In this document: in pieces, positions 57,106-64,000 of the stretch
How the letters are laid out: each line of letters starts with the position of its first letter
Position numbering within the stretch: the first letter of the stretch is position 1
Source: Acidobacteriota bacterium
Lineage (GTDB): Bacteria > Acidobacteriota > Terriglobia > Terriglobales > SCQP01
Assembly: GCA_004299485.1 (NCBI GenBank)
Contig: SCQP01000002.1
Location: forward strand, 168,966 to 232,965
DNA: 64,000 bases
Direction of reading: 5' to 3'
Made by a program: the position numbers and the translations under genes
The notes under the pieces: generated by a model
What the model saw: only the letters and a program-made list of their open reading frames with translations
The model's database searches: none
Told to the model about the DNA's origin: nothing

Positions 57106-57507
57106 TCACCGTTTGTTGCGTCGTTCTGTATTACGCGTGATCCAGGCTGAAAGCGCAGGCTCCTCGAGATCACCGCTCGCTAAGGACTCGATGACGCGGA
57201 TGGCGTCGAGTTGGTCGGCGTTCAACTGGCGGTCGTTGATCGCGAGGAATACGCCAATAGCAAGAAATGCAGCGCGCTTGTTGCCGTCGACGAAAGGATG
57301 GTTCCTGGCCAGGCCATAGGCGTAGCAGGAGGCCAAGTCGGCGAGAGAGCAGGTGGGTCGATAGGCCTGCATGTTTTGGGGGCGGGCAAGAGCGGATTCG
57401 AGCAGGCCGTGATCGCGAACGCCGCGTGCACCGCCGAAGGTAGCGATGCTCTCTTCGTGCAGGAGCAGCAGAGTCTTCGCACTTAGCCAGTTTGGTTCGC
57501 GCCTCAT
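57106..57507 (-). CDS. doc: Doc-type Fic toxin
   Basis: The 133-residue protein is a death-on-curing toxin. The Fic motif HPFVDGNKRAAFL starts at H70. Lys in place of the second Gly of the AMPylase motif is the Doc form, which in phage P1 phosphorylates EF-Tu. The N-terminus (LSAKTLLLLHEESIATFGG) and VRDHGLLESALARP are typical Doc signatures. Its start overlaps the antitoxin stop by 4 bases, and a DUF4238 gene follows after 12 bases. Confidence 0.92.
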   Translation of the reverse strand: MRREPNWLSAKTLLLLHEESIATFGGARGVRDHGLLESALARPQNMQAYRPTCSLADLASCYAYGLARNHPFVDGNKRAAFLAIGVFLAINDRQLNADQLDAIRVIESLASGDLEEPALSAWITRNTERRNKR

Positions 57508-57728
57508 TTGGCGAGGGCTTTGAAGGTTTCGCGATACTCCCTCATGAACTGCTGGCCGGCTTGCAACTGGGCTTCGATGGCCGGGTCGTAGGGCGTGAGG
57601 AGATAACCCTCGGGCGTCTCAATGGCGTACAAGGTGTCGCCCTTGCTCACCTTGAGGCGGGAGAGCATTTCCTTTGGAATGACCGCGCCAGTCGAGGTCC
57701 CGACTGTAGTCAATTTGAGAGCCGTCAT
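57504..57728 (-). CDS. AbrB/MazE-like antitoxin
   Basis: The 74-residue protein has an N-terminal AbrB swapped-hairpin domain (LKLTTVGTSTGAVIPKEMLSRL, LKVSKGDTLY). Its C-terminal segment (AQLQAGQQFMREYRETFKALAK, in part) should wrap the toxin. It is the first gene of the operon with doc. The CATACGTATG palindrome across its start codon may be its own operator. Confidence 0.9.
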   Translation of the reverse strand: MTALKLTTVGTSTGAVIPKEMLSRLKVSKGDTLYAIETPEGYLLTPYDPAIEAQLQAGQQFMREYRETFKALAK

Positions 57729-57744
57729 ACGTATGCTTATTATA
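57726..57744 (-). promoter_or_regulatory. promoter -10 and palindromic operator of the TA operon
   Basis: On the minus strand TATAAT (57744-57739) is followed by the 10-base palindrome CATACGTATG (57735-57726), which contains the antitoxin ATG. The start of transcription should fall near 57732, inside the palindrome, so bound antitoxin would block it. The -10 box also contains the stop codon of thpR. No good -35 box is seen. Confidence 0.55.
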
Positions 57745-58264
57745 ATGCCGATGCGAAGCGGGTGCGTATCTGATAGCGGGTGGCGGGAGGGGTGTTGGGG
57801 ACGGTCTCGTAGAGGTTGAATCCGGAGGCAGTCCAGGTGGCGGGTGCGAAGGGAGTGAGTTGGTCGGGGCGCTGGCCGGGGCGCAGGCGGGCGAGGCTGA
57901 TGTGCGGGGTGAAGGGGCGCGGATCGGGCGCGAGGCCGAGAGCCGCGAGGCGCGTGCTGATCTCGCCGGCGAGCGCCGTCAGCGGCGGCGAGGGCGCGAT
58001 GCCGGCCCAGAGGACGCGTGGGCGGCGGAGATCGGGGAAGCCGCCGAGGTGCGTGAGCTGGAGCGGGAAGGGCGGCCAGCGAAGATCGGCGAGCGCGGCC
58101 TCTAGCTCGCGAACCCGGGCGTCCGGCCAGGCGCCGATGAAGCGCAAGGTGAGGTGCAGCGCCTCGGGCGCCTCCCAGCGAATAGCCGGCGTTGCTTGCT
58201 TCCAGGTCGAAAGGGCGGTGCGCAATTCCTCGCGGTTGGCAGGAATTGCGAGGAACAGCCGCAT
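57740..58264 (-). CDS. thpR: RNA 2',3'-cyclic phosphodiesterase
   Basis: The 174-residue protein of the 2H superfamily carries LHLTLRF and FTPHISLAR, the two His-x-Thr/Ser motifs, in the usual spacing. Members open 2',3'-cyclic phosphates and can ligate 2'-5' tRNA halves in vitro. It starts 9 bases after gcvPB, so it is probably cotranscribed with the glycine cleavage operon. Its stop overlaps the promoter of the toxin-antitoxin operon. Confidence 0.9.
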   Translation of the reverse strand: MRLFLAIPANREELRTALSTWKQATPAIRWEAPEALHLTLRFIGAWPDARVRELEAALADLRWPPFPLQLTHLGGFPDLRRPRVLWAGIAPSPPLTALAGEISTRLAALGLAPDPRPFTPHISLARLRPGQRPDQLTPFAPATWTASGFNLYETVPNTPPATRYQIRTRFASAL

Positions 58265-58273
58265 CGTCTAGCG

Positions 58274-59785
58274 CTACGCTTTCGGCTTCCAGCGCAGCAC
58301 GGGATTGCGGGCAGCAGCGACTTCGTCCAGGCGGCTGATTTTGGTGGAGTGCGGCGCGCCGGTTACCAGTTCGGGCTGGGTGCGGGCTTCTTCGGCAATG
58401 GCGTGCATGGCGGCCAGGAATTCGTCCATTTCGCGCTTGTTGATGCTCTCGGTGGGTTCGATCATGAGCGCGCCGCGCACCACCAGCGGGAACGAAACTG
58501 TATAGGGATGGAAGCCGTAGTCAATCAGGCGCTTGGCGATGTCGCCGGTATGCACGCCCTGCGGCGCCTGGTTGGCGTCGCTGAAGATGACCTCGTGCAT
58601 GGAGGGCGTGGGGTAGGGAAGCGCGTAGTCGGCTTCGAGCTTTTTGCGGAGATAGTTGGCGTTGAGCACGGCATCATCGGTGGTCTGCTTGAGGCCGTCG
58701 CAACCGTTCGCCATGATGTAGGCGAGGGCGCGGGTGAACATGCCGAAGTTTCCGTAAAAGGCGCGCACGCGGCCGATCGAGCGTGGCCGGTCGTAGTCGA
58801 GCGCAGGCGCGCCATCGGACTTGCGCGTCAGGACTGGAATCGGCAAATAGGGTTCGAGTTCCTTGCGCACCGCGACCGGGCCGGCGCCGGGACCACCGCC
58901 GCCGTGGGGCGTCGAAAAGGTCTTGTGCAGGTTGAGATGCATGACGTCGACGCCGAAATCGCCGGGCCGTGCGCGGCCGACGAGGGCGTTCATATTGGCG
59001 CCATCCATGTAGAGCATGCCGCCGCGCTCGTGCACCAGCGCGGCGATGCGCTTGATGTCGGGCTCGAAGATGCCGAGGGTGTTGGGGTTGGTCAGCATCA
59101 GCGCCGCCACGTCGCTGGTCATGAGCTGATCGAGGCTGGCCATATCGACCGTGCCGGCGGCGTTGGATTTGAGGTTGGCGACCTGATAGCCGGCAATGGC
59201 AGCGGTAGCGGGGTTGGTGCCGTGAGCCGAGTCGGGGATAAGGACTTTGCGGCGGGCGTCGCCGCGTGCGGCGAGGGCTTCGCGCACGAGCAGAATGCCG
59301 GTGAGTTCGCCCTGCGCGCCGGCGGCCGGCTGTAGGGTGAGCGCCTCCATGCCAGTGATTTCCAGCAGGTAATCGGAGAGCAACTGCATGATGCGCAGCG
59401 CTCCGCGCGAGAGCGACTCGGGCTGCAAGGGATGGCCGTCCCCCAAGCCCTCGATGCGGGTAACGTGCTCGTTGACGCGGGCGTTGTACTTCATGGTGCA
59501 GGAGCCGAGCGGATACATGCCGGTATCGACGCCGTAGTTCCAGGTGCTCAAGCGGGTGAAGTGACGGATGACTTCCAGCTCGCTAAGTTCAGGGAAATCC
59601 TGGATCTCGGTGCGCGTTTGGGCAAGCGGAGCAGCGGGCACGTCGAGCGAGGGGAGCTGGTAGCCGCGCTTGCCGGGTGCGGAGACTTCGAAGAGTAAGT
59701 CTTCGTTCTGGACAATGTGCCGGGAGGCTCGCGTTCCGGCGGCGATGCTGGTTTCGGGCGCAGTGATGGAAGCAGTTTCAGACAT
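58274..59785 (-). CDS. gcvPB: glycine dehydrogenase (decarboxylating) subunit 2
   Basis: The 503-residue PLP subunit of the P-protein has the PLP Lys in HLNLHKTFSTPHGGGGPG, along with YPLGSCTMKYN and the substrate-channel GAQGELTGILL. Together with GcvPA it decarboxylates glycine and loads the aminomethyl group on GcvH. It overlaps the end of gcvPA by 8 bases. Confidence 0.96.
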   Translation of the reverse strand: MSETASITAPETSIAAGTRASRHIVQNEDLLFEVSAPGKRGYQLPSLDVPAAPLAQTRTEIQDFPELSELEVIRHFTRLSTWNYGVDTGMYPLGSCTMKYNARVNEHVTRIEGLGDGHPLQPESLSRGALRIMQLLSDYLLEITGMEALTLQPAAGAQGELTGILLVREALAARGDARRKVLIPDSAHGTNPATAAIAGYQVANLKSNAAGTVDMASLDQLMTSDVAALMLTNPNTLGIFEPDIKRIAALVHERGGMLYMDGANMNALVGRARPGDFGVDVMHLNLHKTFSTPHGGGGPGAGPVAVRKELEPYLPIPVLTRKSDGAPALDYDRPRSIGRVRAFYGNFGMFTRALAYIMANGCDGLKQTTDDAVLNANYLRKKLEADYALPYPTPSMHEVIFSDANQAPQGVHTGDIAKRLIDYGFHPYTVSFPLVVRGALMIEPTESINKREMDEFLAAMHAIAEEARTQPELVTGAPHSTKISRLDEVAAARNPVLRWKPKA

Positions 59786-61106
59786 GGCTTAAAACAGAGA
59801 CGAGGCGGTCAAGACGCTCGCGAGGAATGATCTCGGTGGCGCAGACTAAAAGGGCTTCGCCCAGCTCGGGGTAGTCGCGCGTGAGCGGGAGGCCGGGAAT
59901 GAGTTGATTGCGGTACAGCTCGGGCTCGAGTTGGGCGAGCGGGCGCGGTAGCTTCACGACGAATTCGTGGAAGCGCGGAGCCGGGAAGAGAACATCGAGT
60001 CCTGCCTGAGCGCACGCCTGCGCCAGGTAGGCTGCTTTGGCGTGGTTCTGCTCGGCCAGCTCGCGCAGGCCTTGTTTGCCGTAGGTGGCCATGAAGATGC
60101 TGGCCATGAGGGCGCACAGCGCCTGGTTGGTGCAGATGTTGGAGGTCGCCTTTTCGCGGCGGATGTGCTGCTCGCGGGTGGACAGCGTCAGCACGAAGCC
60201 GCGTCGGCCTTCACTGTCGTGCGCCTCCCCGACCAGCCGGCCGGGGATTTGGCGGACGAATTTTTCGCGGCAGGCGAGAATGCCGGCGTACGGGCCTCCA
60301 AAGCCGACCGGAATGCCAAAGCCTTGCAGCTCCATGGCGACGATGTCGGCGGCGGCTGGCGGCGGCAGCACGCCGAGCGAAACCGGGTCGGCGATGACGG
60401 CGACCAGCAGTGCCCCGTGGGCGTGAGCGATTTCCGCGGCGGCGTTCCAGTCTTCGATGGTGCCAAAGAAGTTCGGACTCTGGATGGCGACGGCGGCGGT
60501 GGCGTCGGTGACCGCGGCACGCAGCGCGGTCAGGTCGATGCGGCCGTCTTTGCTGTAGCCGATTTCGGCGATGGGGAAATGGCGGTTCCGCGTCAGCGTG
60601 GCCAGCACCTGCCGGTACTGCGGATGCACGCTGCGGGCGACCACCAGGCCCTCGCGGCCGGTGATGCGTGCGGCCATCAGGCAGGCTTCATTGAGCGCGG
60701 TCGAGCCGTCGTACATGCCGGCGTTGGCGACTTCCTGGCCGGTGAGCTGGCAGATCATGGTCTGGAATTCGAAGATCGACTGCAGCGTGCCCTGGCTGAT
60801 TTCCGGCTGATAGGGGGTGTAGGCGGTGAACCATTCGCCGCGGCCGATGAGATTGTCGAGGTGAGTGGGACGGAAGTGCTGGTAGGCGCCGGCGCCCAGG
60901 AACGACGTAAAGCCGGGGGCGTTGTCGCGTGCGGCCTGCTGGAACCAGGCGATGATGTCGGCCTCGGCGCGGCCGGTAGGGATGTGCAGCGGGCGCTCGA
61001 GGCGGCAATCATGGGGAATCGAGGCAAACAGCTCGTCGGCCGACGACAAGCCTATCTCATCCAGCATTTCCTGCCGGATGGCATCAGAAGTTGGCAAGTA
61101 CCGCAT
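59778..61106 (-). CDS. gcvPA: glycine dehydrogenase (decarboxylating) subunit 1
   Basis: The 442-residue protein is the N-terminal half of P-protein in its split form. Conserved parts are FLGAGAYQHFRPTHLDNLI (in part), TPYQPEISQGTLQ and EFQTMICQLTGQEVANAGMYDG (in part). It starts 4 bases after gcvH and is followed by gcvPB with overlap. Confidence 0.96.
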   Translation of the reverse strand: MRYLPTSDAIRQEMLDEIGLSSADELFASIPHDCRLERPLHIPTGRAEADIIAWFQQAARDNAPGFTSFLGAGAYQHFRPTHLDNLIGRGEWFTAYTPYQPEISQGTLQSIFEFQTMICQLTGQEVANAGMYDGSTALNEACLMAARITGREGLVVARSVHPQYRQVLATLTRNRHFPIAEIGYSKDGRIDLTALRAAVTDATAAVAIQSPNFFGTIEDWNAAAEIAHAHGALLVAVIADPVSLGVLPPPAAADIVAMELQGFGIPVGFGGPYAGILACREKFVRQIPGRLVGEAHDSEGRRGFVLTLSTREQHIRREKATSNICTNQALCALMASIFMATYGKQGLRELAEQNHAKAAYLAQACAQAGLDVLFPAPRFHEFVVKLPRPLAQLEPELYRNQLIPGLPLTRDYPELGEALLVCATEIIPRERLDRLVSVLSHV

Positions 61107-61110
61107 GGGT

Positions 61111-61500
61111 TTAGTGCGCCGCCTCGGCTACGAACTTTTCATACGCGGGCGCGTCCATCAGCTTGTTGACGTCGGCGGGATCGCTCAGCTCCATCTCGAC
61201 CATCCAGGCCGCGCCCTGGGGGTCCTGGTTGAGGAGTTCGGGCTTCTTCGCCAGCTCATCGTTGATGGCCTTCACCTTGCCGGCGATCGGGGCGTAGACC
61301 TCCGAGACCGCCTTGACGGATTCGACCGTGCCCAGCGCGTCGCCGGCTTTCAGCTCAGCGCCGACGGCGGGTAGCTCGACGAAAACGATATCGCCCAGTT
61401 GGTTTTGGGCGAAGTCGGAGATACCTACCTTGGCGGTCTTGCCGTTGGGTGCAACCCATTCATGTTCTTTGGTATAGCGATAATTGCTCGGGTAAGCCAT
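61111..61500 (-). CDS. gcvH: glycine cleavage H protein
   Basis: The 129-residue carrier has the lipoylation Lys in GTVESVKAVSEVYAP and the usual start YTKEHEWV. It shuttles the aminomethyl group between P, T and L proteins. Length is normal. It lies 14 bases after gcvT. No lipB or lipA is in the window. Confidence 0.97.
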   Translation of the reverse strand: MAYPSNYRYTKEHEWVAPNGKTAKVGISDFAQNQLGDIVFVELPAVGAELKAGDALGTVESVKAVSEVYAPIAGKVKAINDELAKKPELLNQDPQGAAWMVEMELSDPADVNKLMDAPAYEKFVAEAAH

Positions 61501-61514
61501 GATCGTTCCTTTAC

Positions 61515-62633
61515 CTAACGCGCGCGCTTATAAAAGGGCAGCGGCACCTGTTTGGCCTTGACGGTGCGTGCCCGGATTTGAATTTCAATGCCCGCGCCGG
61601 GCGAGGCCAGCTCGACCGGCACGTAGGCCATGCCGACGTTGCGGTTCTGGCCGGGAATGGGGCCGCCGCTGGTGACGTGGCCGACGGGTTTGCCGCCGAT
61701 CAGCACCGGATAGCCTTCGCGGCCGATGCCGGGTTCGGTCATCTCGAAGCCGACGAGCTTGCGGCGGATGCCTTCCTGCTGTTGCTTCTCGATGACGGCC
61801 TGCCCCAGGAATTCGGGCTTGTTCAACTTGGTAATCCAGCCCAGGCCGGCTTCGAGCGGCGTGGTGGTGTCGTCAATTTCGTGGCCATAGAGCGCCATGC
61901 CGGCTTCCATGCGCAGCGTATTGCGGGCGCCCAGGCCGCAAGGCAGGATGCCCGAGCTCTTGCCGGCTTCGAGCAGGCCGGTCCAGACCTTTTCAGAGTG
62001 TTCCGGATCGAAGTACAGCTCGAAGCCATCTTCGCCGGTGTAGCCGGTGCGGGAGATGATGCACTCCACACCCAGGACCTTGCCGATGGTGAACCAATAA
62101 TATTTGATCGGCGCCAGGGCAATCGAGGTCAGCGGCTGCAGGATGGCCAGCGCGCGCGGCCCCTGAATGGCGAGTTGCGTGTAGCCGTCACTGACATTGT
62201 CGACCTGCGCCTGAAAATGGTTTTGGGCGAGGATGTAGCTGAAGTCCTTCGTGCAGTTGCCGGCATTGACGACCAGCCAATAATGCTCATCGGTGAACTT
62301 GTGGACCAGCAGATCGTCCACAAACGTGCCTTGGGCCGTCATCAGGCCGCTGTACTGGGCCTGATCCAGGCTCAGCCGCGAGGCATCATTCGAGGTGACG
62401 TGCTGCACCAAGGCCAGCGCTTCGTGCCCGCGCACCGCCAGCTCGCCCATATGGCTCACATCGAACAGGCCGGCGCGCTCGCGCACGGCACGATGTTCAG
62501 GGATGATGCCGCTGTATTCGACGGGCATGTCCCAGCCGCCGAACTCGGTCATTTTGCCGCCCATCTGGCGGTGCATGGCGTTGAGCGCGGTTTTGCGGAT
62601 GGGTGAAGTCGCGGGTGCGGGCGTGTCGCTCAA
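61515..62633 (-). CDS. gcvT: glycine cleavage T protein
   Basis: The 372-residue aminomethyltransferase moves the methylene group from GcvH to tetrahydrofolate. Landmarks are GGKMTEFGGWDMPVEYSG (in part), FDVSHMGE, QYSGLMTAQGTFVDDLLV and RTGYTGEDGFELY. It heads gcvT-H-PA-PB-thpR. Only 37 bases separate it from the divergent aldo/keto reductase start, too short for a glycine riboswitch. Confidence 0.96.
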   Translation of the reverse strand: MSDTPAPATSPIRKTALNAMHRQMGGKMTEFGGWDMPVEYSGIIPEHRAVRERAGLFDVSHMGELAVRGHEALALVQHVTSNDASRLSLDQAQYSGLMTAQGTFVDDLLVHKFTDEHYWLVVNAGNCTKDFSYILAQNHFQAQVDNVSDGYTQLAIQGPRALAILQPLTSIALAPIKYYWFTIGKVLGVECIISRTGYTGEDGFELYFDPEHSEKVWTGLLEAGKSSGILPCGLGARNTLRMEAGMALYGHEIDDTTTPLEAGLGWITKLNKPEFLGQAVIEKQQQEGIRRKLVGFEMTEPGIGREGYPVLIGGKPVGHVTSGGPIPGQNRNVGMAYVPVELASPGAGIEIQIRARTVKAKQVPLPFYKRAR

Positions 62634-62670
62634 TCAGCCTCCTGGCGGAATTTGTACGTTAGCATGGAGA

Positions 62671-63768
62671 GTGGCTCCTACACCAGAACCAGCCCAGGCA
62701 ACGGCAGCCAGCACGGCGGCCTACGCCGCGCGGTTCCCGCAGTTGAGCCGTACCTACCATTTTCGCAAACTTCGGCTGCCGGGACAAAGCGAACCCGTCC
62801 AGGTTTCCTCGCTCGGTCTTGGCACCTACCTGGGCGCGCCCAACGATGCCACCGACGCCGGCTATGCCGCCGCCGTGGAAGCCGCTCTGGCGGGCGGCAT
62901 CAACGTCATGGACACCGCCATCAACTACCGCAATCAGCGCAGCGAGCGGGCGATCGGCCGGGCGCTGCGTGCCACCGGCATTGCGCGGGGCGAGGTCTTC
63001 CTGTGCTCCAAGGCTGGCTACCTGGCCGAGAATGCGGCGCTGCCGCCGGGCTTGATCCGGCCCGGCGAGCTGGTGGGCGGATGCCATTGCATGGCTCCGG
63101 TATTTTTGGCGCATCAGTTGCAAACCAGCCTCGAAAACCTGGGCGTCGAGGCGCTGGATGTGTTTTACTTGCACAACCCGGAAACCCAGCAAGCCGAGCT
63201 CAGCCGGGAAGAGTTTTACCGGAGGGTGCGGGCGGCGTTTGAATTGTGCGAGAAGCAGGCGGCGCAGGGGCGGATCCGGGCGTACGGCGTGGCCACCTGG
63301 AGCGGGCTGCGGGTGCCTCCGGACGAGGCGAACTATCTGGATCTGAACCGCATGGTCGGGATCGCCAGGGAACTGGCGGGCGAGGAGCACCACTTCCGCT
63401 TTGTGCAACTGCCCTTCAATCTGGCGATGCCCGAGGCCTATTCGCTGCTCAACCAGGTGGTCGACAAACCGCCGTATGTTTCGGCCCTCAATGCCGCCTT
63501 CCGCCTCGGGCTGCACACGATGGCTTCGGCCAGCCTGATGAATGGCCGCCTGCTGCCGCTGCCCGACGAGGTCAAGCAGCATTTGCAAGGGTTTTTACCG
63601 CCGGCCGCGAGCGATGCGGAGCTGGCCTTGCAGTTTGTGCGCTCGACCGCCGGGGTGACGACGGCGCTGGTGGGCATGTCGAATCCGGCGCACGTGACCG
63701 CCAACCTGCGCGCCGCGGCTGTTGCCCCCGCCCCGCCGTCGCAAATTGCCAAGCTGCTGCAACAATAG
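62671..63768 (+). CDS. aldo/keto reductase
   Basis: From GTG 62671 the protein has 365 residues. DTAINYRNQRSERAIGRAL carries the catalytic Asp/Tyr, FLCSKAGYL the Lys and YLHNPE the His of the AKR tetrad. The C-terminal AGVTTALVGMSNPAHV is the NADP-binding end. It resembles the larger AKRs with an inserted FLAHQL region; the substrate is unknown. The frame is open upstream through gcvT on the other strand. A TACGTT -10-like box lies about 11 bases before the start. Confidence 0.87.
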   Translation: MAPTPEPAQATAASTAAYAARFPQLSRTYHFRKLRLPGQSEPVQVSSLGLGTYLGAPNDATDAGYAAAVEAALAGGINVMDTAINYRNQRSERAIGRALRATGIARGEVFLCSKAGYLAENAALPPGLIRPGELVGGCHCMAPVFLAHQLQTSLENLGVEALDVFYLHNPETQQAELSREEFYRRVRAAFELCEKQAAQGRIRAYGVATWSGLRVPPDEANYLDLNRMVGIARELAGEEHHFRFVQLPFNLAMPEAYSLLNQVVDKPPYVSALNAAFRLGLHTMASASLMNGRLLPLPDEVKQHLQGFLPPAASDAELALQFVRSTAGVTTALVGMSNPAHVTANLRAAAVAPAPPSQIAKLLQQ

Positions 63769-63826
63769 GCGGCGGTTTCGCTCCCGCGCACGCCTCCAGC
63801 ACCTCCTCTGGGGCATGCGATGCAGG

Positions 63827-63854
63827 CTGTAAACTGTAAGCTGTAAGCTGTAAG
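63827..63854 (+). repeat. tandem heptanucleotide repeat
   Basis: Four adjacent copies of CTGTAAG occur (the first reads CTGTAAA), followed by a partial CTGAG, ending about 10 bases before the aminotransferase start. Such repeats can change copy number by slippage and alter promoter or RBS spacing. Confidence 0.8.
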
Positions 63855-63865
63855 CTGAGTCGCTT

Positions 63866-64000
63866 ATGCTCCTGAAAAAAGAACGCTTGTTTACTCCCGG
63901 CCCCACCGCGCTGCTGCCGCAGGCCCAGGCGGCGATGGCGGCCATGGCTCTGCACCATCGCACTAACGAGTTCCGCGCCTTGTTCAAGACCACGCGCGAG
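63866..64000 (+). CDS. class-V aminotransferase, partial
   Basis: Only the first 45 codons from ATG 63866 are in the window. LFTPGPTALLPQA and MALHHRTNEFRALF match the N-terminus of the PLP class-V family (phosphoserine or serine-pyruvate/alanine-glyoxylate aminotransferases), where G-P-T and H-R-x-x-E-F are conserved. The gene runs past the right edge. Confidence 0.8.
   Translation, partial: MLLKKERLFTPGPTALLPQAQAAMAAMALHHRTNEFRALFKTTRE

Noticed and set aside
62634..62670. Glycine riboswitch upstream of gcvT
   Set aside because: Only 37 bases separate gcvT from the divergent gene, too short for one aptamer, and no GGAGAG-type tandem core is visible on the minus strand.

Overview
The window is 64 kb of dense, high-GC bacterial chromosome. 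Gram-negative envelope genes (a BamD-type lipoprotein, a TolQ/TolR/TolA-type trio, several lipoboxes), a complete SUF operon, a split glycine decarboxylase (gcvPA/gcvPB) and a FadN-FadA-FadE type beta-oxidation operon point to a soil-type Acidobacteriota member. That phylum call is inference from gene content. Genes are tightly packed, often with 4-base start/stop overlaps or overlapping convergent stop codons. I see no prophage, IS element, CRISPR array or rRNA.

Left part (1-21 kb): a secreted-type beta-propeller gene and cinA face a fused 2-oxoacid dehydrogenase E1 gene. Then come an orphan LytTR regulator and a P-loop kinase, divergent from a glycogen branching enzyme/GH57 pair. The minus strand from 19.0 to 9.6 kb reads as one eight-gene run: acyltransferase, gnd, pgl, zinc alcohol dehydrogenase, trpD, fadN, fadA, fadE. 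trpE-trpG diverge from its upstream end. Middle-left (21-26.4 kb): a degenerate receiver-like protein, tRNA-Gly(GCC), an unexplained structured short transcript with a 19-codon ORF, a lytic transglycosylase, a conserved-looking hypothetical, tmRNA (tag ANSNQLAYAA) and a small GIY-YIG protein.

Middle (26.4-36.4 kb): a seven-gene minus-strand run (murQ, nagA, murA, vanZ-like, bamD, ispF, hydroxyproline epimerase/dehydratase family) faces a gene fusing an AmiE/YbbE-like serine hydrolase to a NamZ/YbbC-like exo-muramidase. NamZ product, MurQ, NagA and MurA are all linked by MurNAc/GlcNAc metabolism, so this looks like a peptidoglycan recycling locus. From 36.4 to 42.9 kb runs sufBCDSU-sufT with an IscR/Rrf2-type regulator at its end. 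From 42.9 to 47.6 kb are a HAD hydrolase, a cupin, recN and the Tol/Exb trio.

Right part (47.6-64 kb): a GH2 exo-glucosaminidase-like enzyme, a large zinc metalloprotease, a dihaem cytochrome lipoprotein, thiG, an ftsB-like gene, cutA and greB. Next is an AbrB-Doc toxin-antitoxin pair followed in the same operon by a DUF4238 gene broken by a -1 frameshift. Then thpR and gcvT-gcvH-gcvPA-gcvPB, an aldo/keto reductase, and the start of a class-V aminotransferase preceded by a heptanucleotide repeat.

Most genes are recognisable housekeeping or metabolic genes. The least explained items are the 22.27-22.60 kb structured transcript, the AmiE-NamZ fusion locus, and the AbrB-Doc-DUF4238 operon. Several starts carry a -10-like box 7-13 bases upstream, which suggests leaderless mRNAs.
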